A DNA stretch of 64,000 bases, taken from the NCBI GenBank assembly GCA_030685235.1, contig MU839154.1:1-64000 (forward strand), written 5' to 3'. The notes below the pieces were generated by a model. The model saw nothing but the letters and a program-made list of their open reading frames with translations, was not told the origin of the DNA and did no database searches. This DNA comes from Copromyces sp. CBS 386.78 (lineage: Eukaryota; Ascomycota; Sordariomycetes; Sordariales; Sordariaceae). Shown here one piece after another: positions 48,400 to 61,089 of the stretch. How positions within the stretch are numbered: position 1 is the stretch's first letter; each line of letters starts with the position of its first letter. The position numbers and the translations under genes are program-made.

Positions 48400-49475
48400 C
48401 GTCCCTAAGCCGGTCTAAGCCTACCCGAATACTATTATTACCGGAATTAATAGAGAAACTACTATTAAAGCTGCTATTGCCGCTACCGTCGCCGCCGCCG
48501 CCGCCCTACTCCTAAATTAATATATATATTATTTAATTAATAAATATAATTATATTACCCCTACTATTAATAATACGATTATTACATATTTAGCGTACTA
48601 ATACGCTAAAAAACTTATAAACCAACGCTAAAATAGGCTTAGAAATTTTTTACCGCTTAATATACAATTAAATACATTCTAAATCCTAAATACGAATTAT
48701 TTATCGCCGCTTTCAAAACGCTTAACTATTTAATAACTATAAAAAAAGCCGAAAATATTAATATTCTTATATAAATTTCTCCTTCCTACCTAATCTATTC
48801 CTATATTTATTATTCCGTTAATAATTTTTAAACTTAAATTAATTTCGAATTTATCGCAGCCTACTAATAATCCCCCTCTACCGGATTCGAAAATCTATTA
48901 TTTTCCTTAATCACTGAAATTTAAATCTTTAAAAATTAAATAACCGAATTCGCTAAATTTAAAAGGAAGGTAACAGCCTTTAAAAAATATATAAAATTTA
49001 TTAAATAAGTCGCTAACGCTACTATCTAATATAATTTCAATAATATAATAATTATTTATAACGATTAAAAAGAATATAAAGAAAGAACCGCCGTTATTTC
49101 CTCCCCTACCTCTACTATTACTATTCCTACCGCCCTTACTACCGCTTCCCTTACCCCCGCTATTACTACTCCTACTACTTTTACTACTACTATTAAAAAT
49201 ATTATTAAATCCTCCGCCACTCCTAAGCGCCGGGTACATATTTATAGCAATACCGCTATTAAACGGCTTAAAAAAATTTCGGGCCTTAATAAGCTTTCGT
49301 AATAGGATATTATTTATTTACCCTTTAACGTTCGCCTATTTAACGGAATCTACCCTTTATTATCTTTACTTTCTCTACTTTACACCGAAAATATTCGCCC
49401 TACCCCGTACAACTTATATACTATTATTAATATAAATTTAATTAGAAGAAGGAGGATAAAAATCAATATTAATTA
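48400..49475 (+). pseudogene. Degraded ORF antisense to the gypsy element, between integrase and 3' LTR
   Basis: The plus strand keeps a coherent frame from about 48,700 to 49,470. Its stops are all TAA or TAG (no TGA), as CAA/CAG would give after RIP. The predicted protein has a helical charged region (TEFAKFKRKVTAFKKYIKFI), a Thr/Pro/Ser-rich linker (about 49,095-49,195), a basic block (PKRRVHIY, AIKRLKKISG) and a hydrophobic end with FNGIYPLLSLLSLLY. Upstream sequence to about 48,400 may belong to it in another frame. No family was recognised. The minus-strand frame across it is a Ser/Gly-rich shadow of the Thr/Pro linker. Confidence 0.45.
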
Positions 49476-50199
49476 AATTATAAAAGATTTATTAAATAAC
49501 GAAATAATAAAAAATATTTAATATATTCGGGGCTTCATTCTAATTAATTTTGAACTTTTTTTAATACTACTTACTAATTATTCCCCTTCGTCGTTTTATT
49601 CTATAATTCTATAATTAATTAATTTTATTCCGTTCGTAAAATCCTTTAAAGGAAAATTTTTAACCTATCGGTCGGTTAATCCATTATTAATATCCGCCAC
49701 TCCATATTTACCTTCGAATTCGTTAAATACTTTTATTTCCTTAAATTCTATTAAAGGCTTCTAAATAAAATTATAATACCCCTTCTATTTAATTAAAATT
49801 TTATAGACGGGTCCCCCTTTCCTACAGTTAATAAATATATAAAAGATTTTTTCTACCTACTATTCGAATTTTCCTTCTACTTCTATAATTAATAATTAAT
49901 TATCAATAAGCCTTTACTCTAATAACGGATTTTAAATTACTCGCTATAGAAAATTTATATAGAAAATATTATAAATAATTCGCGGGAGGTTAGAAAATTC
50001 TATAATATACGGAAAGAGAATTTTCAAAACCGTATACTTTATATACAATTAATTTAATTTTTTCTTAGGACGATTAATACTATAATTCTTAAAATTAAAC
50101 TAAACTTTATCTCTAATTTAAAAATATTCGGCTAATTAACAATATTAATTAACGAATTTCTTTTATTATTAAACGGCCGCCACTATAATAATTTAGTAT

Positions 50200-50930
50200 A
50201 AATTTATAATTTATTATAGTTTTTAAACGAATTAATAAATTTACTTTTTAAAGGAGAGGAATAGAAGTCCGTTTATAAGCTTTTCGATAATAGAAATTAG
50301 GAATTCTACATTAAATCCATAAATAGTAAAAAATAAGTTTATACCGATTAAAATATTAATACGGTTATTAATAATTAATTAAACTATTAAATATTATTTA
50401 TCTTAATTATTTTAAATATAATTAACGACTATTTAGAAGTAAATATAAATTTCCTAATTTATACGTTCTAAACTACTATTAGTTTATAGGTAATAAATTA
50501 TATTTAAAAAGCGTTTAATATTAAATAATTCGTAGAATTTTACTTAGAAACGGCTAATCTAATTAGAACCCCGATCGCTAACAATAATTTAAGGATATTA
50601 TAATATTTAATAAAATATTAGAGAAATTCTTTAATATAGAATTTGGCTTCTATAAAAAATATAAATTCGAAAATAACGTTCTTACTAAACCGGTCCTTAA
50701 TAATTTAAAAGTAAGTATTACTATTCGAATTTAGGAAGTCCGTAATAAAATCTATTTAAATTTCCCTATTAAATTATTCCGGGATTAGTAGTAATCGTAA
50801 AAGACTTCATTTTTACTTTTTCCAAACCTTTATAGAACTATAAGTATAATAATTACAAAGGAACTACCGAATATAAACCCTTAAGAACGGCTAATAGAAA
50901 TATCGAATAAATACCGTTATAGTACTTTCT
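50200..50930 (-). pseudogene. Integrase remnant of the nested gypsy element
   Basis: The minus-strand reading gives a zinc-binding type block (PILYQYFYQPFLRVYIR, with a CDTC-like YYTYSSIKVWKK), then LLLIPE, FNREI and IDFITDFLNSNSNTY, which align with the integrase LPIPERPW...DFVTDLP core of Ty3/gypsy elements. It is followed by DRFSKNVIF. Several C to Y and Q or W to stop changes fit RIP. Confidence 0.7.
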
Positions 50931-52099
50931 TTTCCTAAATAGCCGAAAATATAAAAATCGTAAGTAATTTAGATAAAAATCGTATAAAAGGTATTAAATT
51001 ATTAAAATTAGTCCGAAAGGCTAACGGAATTGGATTTAATATAAACGGACGTTCTAAGGATTTAGAAACGGCTTTAGTAGCGGAGCCGGCTATAAAAGTT
51101 AATACTATAATCGGCAATCTATATTTTCAACTTTAAAAATAAATCGAAGTACCATTCATTATTTTAAATTACTACTTTAACTTACTAATATAAAGAGTTT
51201 TTAAAGGCTATTTAATCTTAGAACTATTATAAATCCGGATTTTTAAATACTTTTATACCCTCCCTCCCAACGTAAACGACTTAAAAAACGGAAATACAGA
51301 GCGGGCTATAAAATTCGAAAATAAAATCCAGTATTATTTATAAATCGCAGGCTTTATAATCTTATTCGGTAAATATATCCTACTCCCGCCAAAATAAAAC
51401 GTCGGAGATTACCCCCTCTTTACCTAATTAATATTCAATACTAAAATTAAACTATAATAAATATTTAGCCCAACGAGCCTACCGCTCAAAAAACCACTAT
51501 ATTTTTATAAAGTATTTTAAATTCTAATAATTAATTAAAATAGTAAAGGACTTACAATTACATAGTTTAGCCAATTACTATTCTAAATAATTAATAATCG
51601 TAAATATTTCCTTATTATAAATAAAATAATTCTATTCTATAACGTTTAATTTCCGCGAATAGTAATTAATAACCACCCGCTTTCTAAATTCGTTAACTTT
51701 TTACAAAATAATTCCGCCTAATACGAAACTACTATAATCTGTCTCTAAAAATATCCTTTTATTAAAATTAAATTCTATAAGGATTAGGGCCCTTATAAAT
51801 AATATTTTAAATAATTAAAAAGTATTCTTATATTCTTTAATCTATTCGAAGGCTACCCCTTTACTAATAAATACTATTAATAGGGCTATTACCTTCGAAA
51901 ACTATAATATAAATATCCTATAATAATTAATAAACGTAAAGAAATTATAAACATTCTTTTAAAAATTAAGTAGAAACTATTCGAAAATAGCCTTAACCTT
52001 CTTAGGGTCGGTTTATACATTAACGCCTATATAAATAATAAAACCGAAATATTTAACTTTCTTAATTATAAATTCGTATTTATCCGGGTCTAAATAGAG

Positions 52100-52740
52100 G
52101 CTTACATTAAAAAATTTCTTTAATATTAAACGGACTTTAATTTTATAATCTTCTTTAATACTCGAAATATAAATAAGGACGTTATTTATATAAGCCGTAC
52201 AAAATTTGTCGAAATATTTATAAAGGATATAATTAATATACTATTAAAATATTACTAATATACTAATTAACTCGAAGGGTATAACTAACTATTTGAATAA
52301 CCCGTATCGTATCCGAAATACCGTTTTCCATTCCTCTCCTATAACTATTTAAATTTTATAAAAAGCCTATATAATATCGACTTTTATATACTACTTAATT
52401 CCCTTTAAAATACGGAACGTCTCGCTAATAAGCGGCAAAGGGTAATAATCCGCTCGTATAATAGCGTTTAAAATATAATAATTATAATAAAAGCGGAGTC
52501 CGCTGCCCGATTTCCGTATAAAAAGTATTAAGGCTCCAGTTTTTAAATTATTAGTACGGATAAAACCCTTATTTAAAAAATCTTTAAATATTTTCTTTAA
52601 AATTAAAAATTCTTTATAAATTATATTATAAAGTAAATTAAAAGGGATCGGTAATTTTTTATTATCCTTATTCTTCTTAATTTTAATTTTATAATCGATT
52701 CCGGAACGGTAAAAGTTATATTTATCGGCTTCTTACTTTA
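52100..52740 (-). pseudogene. Reverse transcriptase remnant of the nested gypsy element
   Basis: The minus-strand reading includes GLRFYY-type sequence, an EWKTVFRIRYGLF block at about 52,335-52,290, PFEL and ILYKYFDKFCTAYINNVLIY, where the catalytic YIDDVL motif has become YINNVL (about 52,192-52,175). D to N at both catalytic positions is a G to A change typical of RIP. Confidence 0.85.
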
Positions 52741-53559
52741 TTTAAAGAGGTAGGAAGTCGTAATATTTCTTTGGAATTATTTTCTGGAATTAATTTTCAG
52801 TATAAATTATTTTCGGCCGTAAGGCTTTTTTAATATCTTTCAAATTTATAATATAAATAGCTTCCTCTACCGTTCTATTCCCGAATTCTTTTCTAATCAT
52901 TCGAATATAACCTACGAAAATAATTACTATTATATAAATAGTAGACTTAATATCCTTTATAAATTCCGTATCTAAAATTTACTCTCCGCCGACGTATAAA
53001 ATTTAATAATCCGTAATCCCTATATATATCCGCTTCTTATAAAGAACGGAATAAATATATATAGCCTTTAACTACAGCTTTCCTAAAATAATTAGGAATT
53101 TTAATAGTAAAATAATATAAATACAAATAAAGTAAACGTAATTATTAACCTCTACTAGGAAGTACGTAAAACCCTAAATAATAACTCCTTCTATAACTAC
53201 GGAAGCTCTCTTAATATAACAAAACTTAATAGGAACGATTAAAATCCGAAGATTTTCAATAATTTTCTTATTAATCGCAATATAGTACTAGCAATCTTTA
53301 TTAATAAGGGCGTAGAATAAATTATAGTCGTTAATAACGAATAAAATTAATATAAATTCTATTTCTAATTATAAATTTAATTTAAACTCTTCTACCTTAT
53401 TTAATATATTTTTAGGCTCTAAAGCCCAATTTTACTCCGGAATTACTTTTTTCCTTACTTAAAAGCGGAATTTTATTCGTCGTTATTTTCTAAAAGCGGA
53501 AGGACTTCGGTAGCAATTACCTAAATATAAACCCCGCCATTATTATTATTAGGAAAGAT

Positions 53560-53720
53560 CGCAGGTAAATAAAGATAATTACTTACCTAATAATTAGAAA
53601 TTCCGTAATAGAAATATAAATTATTATCTTTATATTTTTAACACTCTTTATTAGAAACCTATTTAATACATCTAAAAGAAATAACCAAATTTAAACCGCC
53701 TCGCCCTTAATTACTACGAC
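53560..53720 (-). pseudogene. Gag zinc-knuckle remnant of the nested gypsy element
   Basis: A minus-strand YFYYGISNY reading corresponds to a CCHC knuckle (CFYCGISGH type) with both Cys changed to Tyr. A gag coding region would extend from here to about 54,800. It is upstream of the reverse transcriptase in element order. Confidence 0.55.
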
Positions 53721-54903
53721 CTTTATTAGACGCGCCAATTCGAATAAATCCTATAATAATATTACTATCGTAATTAAAGGAATAATTATTAATAGAAAAA
53801 AAAGAAAACTACATCTACTAACGGGAAATACTAAATTACTAAATATTAATACTAGAAGTAAGAAAGTAAATACCACTACTTTAGGAACACCCTTTCTAAA
53901 AGCGGAAGTACTTATAGTAATCCTCTTTAAATTTAAAAGTCCGCTCGTACTTAATTATAAAATATTATATTTTAATTATATAAGCGCAATAATCTTCTAA
54001 AAAATCTACTATAAAGAATTTATTATAGAATTTCTAATTAAAAATATAATTAAAATAAATTAATTTAATAAAACTTTCCTAATTATAATTACCCGCCTTT
54101 AATATTTCATCGTCGAAAATAATTAAAAAAGTAATAAAAAATTCTCTATCCTTCTAATATATACGAACTAATTTATTAAAAGCGGTATCCTAATTCTAAT
54201 AGGAGCTAAAGATAATTTAAATCTAATTAAATAAATTAATTAAGTCTTCTTTTCTATAGATTATTTTACCAATCTAGAAACCCTTTAGTAATAATTATTT
54301 ATCGTTAGGGAAGGTATTAAAAATTTCGGACTAAACAGTATTACAATCAATACGGAGGCCTACCTTAATATCGGTATTATATATTTAAATAAGTCGGTTA
54401 AAGTAGAATTAGAAGGTATAAGGTTAATTATTTTATTTAGGGAATTCAAAAGGTTTTCTTCTATAGGTAGAAGTATTAAAACTATTATTATTTAAATTAA
54501 CGGGGTTTTTAATAATAATAATTAAAATACTTACTACGGCTCCGCTAATAAGAATTAGGTCCGTAGAATTAAAGTTTAAACGCGGAATAAAGATTAGGTT
54601 AAGATTAGTATTAAAGAAAAGAGATTTAATACAATCGCGTAGGGTAATACTCTCGTTAAATATTCTAATAAAACCTTTTATAAAGCTATCGTTCGTAATA
54701 GTATTTCCTATTAATTATTATTTACTACCTTAGAAATTATAAAATTACTATTCGATATCGTCGAAATCTATTTCGCTAAATCCAACTATAATATTAATAA
54801 ATACTATAAATACTACGTTCGATACTATTAGCTCCGTTTCGAATTTACTAATATCCGCTATTAAATCTACTATCTATTTATATAGGTATAAAGTAGAACC
54901 TAA

Positions 54904-55136
54904 TATAAGGGGTATAATACAATTAGTATAAGTACTAGCCTAAACGATCGATAAGGTTCTACGAAGAAAGAAAGAAGGGAAGGGAGCCTATAAGGCAAGC
55001 GAACTAGCTAGCTATCTTTTTTAAGGGACGTACGGTGTACGGGCCAAGGGGGTTTGCCAGCACGGCAGGGTTGCCGGCACGGCAGTTCGCCTGGCGATTG
55101 CCAGGCACATTAGCCACGGGCATCAGCCCTATAATA
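54904..55136 (-). repeat. 5' LTR of the nested gypsy element
   Basis: Pairs with 47631-47864. Here the inner (left) part is RIP-mutated (TATAAGGGGTATAATAC) and the outer part is intact (for example GGTTGCCGGCACGGCAG). A possible primer-binding site follows on the minus strand (TTAGGTTCTACTT) but is not certain. Confidence 0.9.
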
Positions 55137-55141
55137 TATAT

Positions 55142-55680
55142 AAATATATTTAATTAGACTAATTATAAAATAGAGGAATTTTAAGTATAAACTTTTTAAG
55201 AAATATCTTTTCCCGGAGGCTGCGCTATATTATAAAATCTGGGCCGAAGTCCTAATTACTACTAGTAATATAGCGAATTCTAGTATTAACCCTTAATTTA
55301 AATGTAAAAGGGATAGTAAAAATAATAATATTATTAATACCCTTAGCGATATTAAGTAGGCGAAGTTTAATTTATATAGAGAGGCCTTAAGTATATTAGC
55401 CTAAATTTTAAAGAGTTTAGAATTATAAGCGGTAGCCGTTTAAGTATTAGTAAATAATTAGGTTTAGTATAATAATTTCGAATAGGAGTGTATTAAGAAT
55501 GGCTATAGTATCGTCGGTTATTAAATAAATAAAACGCTTAAACTTTTCGATACCGAATATTATAACTAATTGGTATTAGTAATAAGGGAATTATTTGTCC
55601 TATAGCGGTAGGAGGCGGTAATTATATAATTTATTTTAATAAGTAAATTCTAATAGATATTTTTCTTTAATAATATAATC
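55142..55680 (+). pseudogene. RIP-broken ORF, 3' part, right of the nested gypsy element
   Basis: A plus-strand frame again shows only TAA/TAG stops. It contains TNYKIEEF, ISFPGGCALYYKIWAEVL, KFNLYREALSIL, YNNFE, ECIKNGYSIVGY and INKTLKLFDTEYYN. Stops cease to be sparse after about 55,680. It plausibly continues the ORF ending at 47,630, since the gypsy element with its TATAT duplication lies exactly between. The function is not known. Confidence 0.45.
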
Positions 55681-56730
55681 GATCGATTCGCTACGAAGGG
55701 TAGTATTTTAATTACCTTGCTATTTGTTTAATCGGTACGTACGTGTATTCCGACGGTATAGATAAATATTTTTATAGACGACGACGAAATTTAATCGTAG
55801 GATTTTTAAATATTTATATTATTATAGTTATAGATAGTAAACCGTTATATTAAATATTATTAATTTAGGTTATATATTACTAGCGTCGTTAAAGGCCTTC
55901 TACTTTCTACTTTTTAATAGGAGTCTTATTAATTTAATTAGAAATAACGCTAGAAGTTTTTTTTATAGACGTTTTTATACTATTTATTAGGGAGGAAGGT
56001 AATATTTATATTTATATTATACGTCGAAGATATATAGAAGTAGGGTAATATTAAATTGAATAAATACAGTGCGCGACGTACGAAATAAGGTAGGTATAAT
56101 TCTTATTAGAAGAAAGGCTTAATACCATTTACTATTAGTAGTAAATTTAGGAAGGAAAGTATATTTGGGATATTATTAATTATTATTAGGATTCCTATAA
56201 AATAACTTAAGGGTAATTTTACCGTTCTTTAATTAATAGAATTGTAAGTAATTCGGTAGTATTAATATTATTATATAAATTTAGGGGTGTAGGTTAGGGA
56301 AAATTTTGAAAACAATTAAATTAAAATTAATAAAAAGTTTAGAAATCGAAATTCGATTTTAGAATTTAATTTCCAAACTCTAATTTAGAGCCTAGCCTAG
56401 CCTAATTAACCTAGTATATTGGCTACCCCTTAACTAATCTATATTATTTGTACTTTATCGAAGTTTATTAACGTTTATTTATTAATTTAAAAATATTTAT
56501 TTATTATATATTAGTTATTTATAGCCGTACTAACTACTTACTAACTATTATATTGGCCTTTTAGTGGGGAATTTTAGAGATTCTAATTCGCTAGCGCGTA
56601 TAATATATTTATACTTTAAGTATAATTTTACCCTTTTTACCTTTTTTAACCTCCCTTATTAATTTATTTATTTTATAATTCTAAGTCCCTATTATTACTT
56701 TTCGAATTTCTTACCCTCTTTTAGTTAGTA

Positions 56731-56984
56731 GCGTTTAATAAACGATAATAGTATTCTTAAAATTATTGCCTTCGGCCGGTCGCGTTTAATAGCCTATACG
56801 ATAATAATGTTCCCGAAATCATCGCCTTCGGCCGGTTGCGTTCAACAGCCTATACGATAGCAGTATTCCCGAAATCATTGCCTTCGGCCGGTCGTATTCA
56901 ATAAACGATAGTAATATTCCCGAAATTATCGCCTTCGGCCGGTCGCGTTCAATAAACGATAGTAATATTCCCGAAATCATTGCC
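56731..56984. repeat. Minisatellite, 51-56-bp unit, five copies
   Basis: Each unit has CGATA...TATTCCCGAAAT, then ATTGCCTTCGGCCGGTCG, and copies differ by transitions and a 5-bp insertion. Copies keep different amounts of CpA, so they were RIP-mutated unevenly. Confidence 0.85.
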
Positions 56985-57256
56985 GGGCTACCGGGCTATT
57001 GAAGTGAAATCCAATTCATTACCAAAGAGTACTACCCCTCCACGGCTTTAGCTATCCCTATTGAAGTTCGTAATAAGGACTAATATTAGCACTATAGTAG
57101 TATCAAACAAATTAAGAACCCGGTCGCCGTAACCTTTCCGATTTATTTTACTAAGTCTATTTTGCCTTTTATAAGGTTCGGGTATAAAGTTTTCTGTCCT
57201 TTTTATCGTTTGTTTTCCCTTTTATTATCCCCCTTTACCCTCCCTTTACCCTTTCC

Positions 57257-57570
57257 TAATTTTTAGTTTCTAGTTTCTAGTTTCTAGTTTCTAGGTTTTC
57301 TAGTTTCTAGGTTTTCTAGTTTCTAGGTTTACCTTTTCTGGTTTCTGGTTTCTAGTTTCCCTTTTCTAGGTTTTCTAGTTTCTAGGTTTACCTTTTCTAG
57401 TTTCTAGTTTCCCTTTCCTAGTTTCCCTTTCCTAGTTTCCCTTTCCTAGTTTCCCTTTCCTAGTTTCCCTTTCCTGGTTTCCCTTTCCTGGTTTCCCTTT
57501 CCTAGTTTCCCTTTCCTAGTTTCCCTTTCCTGGTTTCCTTTCCTAGTTTCCCTTTCATAGTTTCTAGCTA
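57257..57570. repeat. TC-rich minisatellite (TTTCTAG and TTTCCCTTTCCTAG units)
   Basis: A 7-bp TTTCTAG array passes into a 13-bp TTTCCCTTTCCTAG-type array of about ten copies. The strand is strongly pyrimidine-rich. Confidence 0.85.
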
Positions 57571-58471
57571 TCCCTTTCTTTATTAACTTATTTCCTTAGG
57601 GATAAAAGGCCTTCTTTCTAATTTCTAATAAACTTTTTCCTACGATTTTATAAATTTATTTTAATAATCCGACGAACTTCCTTTAATGATTTTACGAATT
57701 TCTAACTAAATTCGGACGATCTTCCTTTTTTATTTAGACGAAAATTTGAAGATATCCCTGCCGATAATAATAATATTAGGACTAGTAATTTCCAATTCTA
57801 TTATTTAAATTTAGATTTAAGTACTAGACTAGTATTATTAGCGACTAATTTAATAATTAGCCCGATAGCCAATTCGGTATTGTTAGTATTGCTAATATTA
57901 TTAATATCATTGATATTATTAATAGTATTAGTAATATTAATAAATGCTACTTTTAAAAATATTATTATTAATTAATAAAATACCTTTAACGGTAGAATTC
58001 GAATATTAGTAAGTTTATTATAAAATATTTAATATTATTTATTATTAACCTTCCTAACGAAAACGAATTATTAAATTATATATATCGGATATTTTTAATA
58101 TTATTACTATTAGAAAGACTGATTATGATAGGTTAAATCGGTAATTATATATATTATTTAGTATTATTTAAGACCTATCTTCAATATAGTAATAGGTTGG
58201 GGATTAATAAAGAGTAAGGATATTAGGTATAATATTAGTTATTTTAATTATTTAGTAGAATATTGCCCTTTTATTTAAAATTTTAATTTTAATAGTATGG
58301 GGGGGTATAAATAATATGGCGATAAATAATATAAATTATATTTCCCTAATACCGAAATTACTTATTCTATCTTACGAATATAGGTACTACCGCTACCGAT
58401 ACCGAATTAGCATTTTTTATAATTATGAATATTACCGTTACCAATATTAAAAAGGTTTTAAAATACTAATT

Positions 58472-58835
58472 TAAAATAATTTTATAGAAATAATTTTATT
58501 ATTCCAATTCGTCGAATTAAAACTTATTAGTTTAGAATAATCTTATAGAAATAATCTCGTTATTCTAATTCGTCGAATTAGAATTTACTAATTTAAAACA
58601 ATTTTATAGAAATAATTTCGTTGCTCCAATTCGTTGAGTTAAAACTCACCAATTTAGAACAATCTTATAGAAATAATCTCGTTATTCTAATTCGTTGAGT
58701 TAGAGTTCACTAATTTAAAATAATTTTATAGAGATAATTTCGTTGCTCTAATTCGTCGAGTTAGAGTTTACCAATTTAGAATAATTTTATAGAGATGATT
58801 TCTTTATTTTAATTCGTTGAGTTAGAGTTCTTTTA
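58472..58835. repeat. Minisatellite, about 61-bp unit, six copies
   Basis: The unit contains TTATAGAAATAATTTCGTT and CCAATTCGTCGAATTA. Copies differ mainly by C/T and G/A transitions. Confidence 0.85.
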
Positions 58836-59292
58836 AAACTATTTCGACGATATATAAGTATATTAAATACGATAAAATAACGACAATTATTATAAGTTAT
58901 CCTTTATTTCCCCTCCCTATTACTAATTCCTATTATCTCCTTCTCTTTTAAATAGCTAATTCATTAATAATATTTATTTAACGGTAAATCTTTTAAAATA
59001 TGTAAATTTTACTAATAGAATCTTAGTATACTATATTATTTTATTACCTACGGGTGAATGGTATTTGAGAGGATTAAGATCCGAGCCGCGGGGGGTTGCG
59101 GGTGCGATTTAAATATATTGGTCGGCTATTTGTTAGGGAGTATTTTAAATATTAATTTCTATTTTAGAATAATTTTTATTATTAATTGCGCTTATAATAG
59201 CTACTAATACTACCAGAGTTTAATTAAGCCCTTTAGATTAAGCTAATGAACGATTACTATTAGTTACTAATATTCTTAGTACCTTTAGTAAG

Positions 59293-59530
59293 GTCGTTAA
59301 AAGAGATTAATACAATTCCTATACTAGTTATTAAATTATATTTAATATTACTAGAGGTCGTTAAAAGAGATTAATATAATTCCTATGCTAGCTATCAAGC
59401 TATATTTAATGCTATTAGAGGTTGTTAAAAGAGATTAATATAATTCCTATGCTAGCTATTAAGCTATATTTAATGTTATTAGAGGTCGTTAAAAGAGATT
59501 AATATAATTCTTGTACTAGCTATCAAGCTA
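59293..59530. repeat. Minisatellite, 64-bp unit, four copies
   Basis: The unit runs from AGGTCGTTAAAAGAGATTAA to GCTATATTTAATGCTATTAG, with few transitions between copies. Confidence 0.85.
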
Positions 59531-59989
59531 TATTTAGATATTATAATTATAAGTATATTAGGAACGGTTGGGCTACCAGGCCGAGAACCGCGCTTATTAT
59601 TAACTAAATTTAATAATATTATAGTTTTCTAATTAGGATTAGGCTTGGTTACTGGTATTCTTAGAGTTGGTTAAGTACTATACAGGCGGATATTACTTTT
59701 ATAATTATTAATAACTACTTATTTAACCCTTTATAGGGGGTTAGAAACCTAATATTATAATTACCTTCAATATTAATTATATAATTGCTTGAAAATAATA
59801 AAATCCAATTAGAGGAGGAGATTAATACTAACTATATAGCTATTCGAGAATAATAAAGTCTAACTAGAGGAAGAAATTAATATTAATGCCAAACTAAGCC
59901 GTTTAATTCTATAAGGGCAGGTTATTAAAGTAAATTTATTATTATACTAACCCGTTCACATATTACCCCCCTTTACTACCTTCTTTCCA

Positions 59990-60400
59990 ATTTCTAGGTT
60001 TTCCAATTTTCTAATTTTCTAATTTTCCGGTTTTCTAATCCCTTTCCTTTTATTATTCTTTTCTAATTTTCTAGTTTATTAGTTTACTAGTTTTTTAATT
60101 TTCTAATCCCCTTCCTTTTATTATTCCTTCTTAGTTTTCTAGTTTATTAGTTTTCTAGTTTATTAGTTTTTTAGTTTTCTGGTTTTTTGGTTTTTTGGTT
60201 TTTTAGTTTTCTAATCCCTTTCCTTTTATTATTCCTATCCTTCTCTCTTATTCTTATTTCCCTCCCCTCTCTTCTTCTTATTTCCCCCCTATCCTTTTAC
60301 TATTTCCCTCCTATCCTTTTATTATTTCCCCTCTTTCTTTTTATTATTCCTTCCCTTTCCCTCTATAATTTGCTTTGTTTTTTATCCTATTTATTAAATT
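59990..60400. repeat. T-rich minisatellite (TTTTCTAATT / TTTCTAGTTTATTAG)
   Basis: A degenerate pyrimidine-rich array related to that at 57,257-57,570. It produces a spurious Leu/Phe/Ser-rich ORF at 60,187-60,402. Confidence 0.75.
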
Positions 60401-61089
60401 GAATATTTATTAATAATTGTTAGTAAAAATAATAAGTTCTAATATTATTATTTAAACCCGATTTAAAAAAGAAAAAGAAAACCCGAATATTTAGTTCAAT
60501 AGTTAATCTCCAATTTATTCGATAATTAAACTGGTATTACTAGTAGTATTAATACTATTAATATTCTTAATAGTATTAGTAATATTAAGATTAATTAGGA
60601 TAGTATCTAATAATAATAGTAAATTTATTAACTATAGTAAATTTAATAATAATAGTAAGCCTAATTTAAAATATTAGTATCGTTAATTATCTTTCTATTA
60701 TTAGCCTTCCTAATAAAAGCGAATTATTAAATTATATATATTGGATATTTTTAATATTATTACTATTAGAGAAACTGACCTTTAGGCCGTTGTATTAGTA
60801 TTTATTAATTATAGATTTAATATGCTTACTACTATTAAACTCCTACGATTTATCCTCTATATAATAGTAAATTAGGCGATTAATAAAGAATAAGGGTATT
60901 AATGAATTATATAGCTATTTATTAATATTAATCCTAATACCTCTCCTTAATAAGAAGGTGTAATAATATTACGAAATTAATAACCTTTATAGGGACCCCA
61001 ACCGTAAATAGTATAAAGAACTGATATAACTTTCTCCTATTTATACCCTCTTAGTATAGAAGTATATTTAAATAGGTTCCTAGCTCGCT

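Larger units (their letters stand above)
47631..55136 (-). mobile_element. Nested Ty3/gypsy LTR retrotransposon, 7.5 kb, RIP-degraded
   Basis: Two direct repeats of 234 and 233 bp (47631-47864 and 54904-55136) are flanked by TATAT on both outer sides (47626-47630 and 55137-55141). A polypurine tract lies just inside the left LTR on the minus strand, so the element points leftward: 5' LTR at 54904-55136, 3' LTR at 47631-47864. In element order I can read a gag zinc-knuckle remnant, a protease-like and reverse transcriptase region and an integrase, all with RIP-type stops. About 2 kb between integrase and 3' LTR carries a plus-strand ORF instead. No intact protein remains. Confidence 0.9.

Noticed and set aside
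48907..49239. 110-codon minus-strand Ser/Gly/Asn-rich ORF
   Set aside because: Low-complexity shadow of the Thr/Pro-coding repeats on the plus strand of a RIP-degraded element.
56731..56984. Regular repeats that could suggest a CRISPR-like array
   Set aside because: Units are tandem without unique spacers and the genome is eukaryotic. It is a minisatellite.
60187..60402. 71-codon Leu/Phe/Ser-rich ORF resembling a membrane protein
   Set aside because: Arises from a pyrimidine-rich minisatellite. No start context or family.
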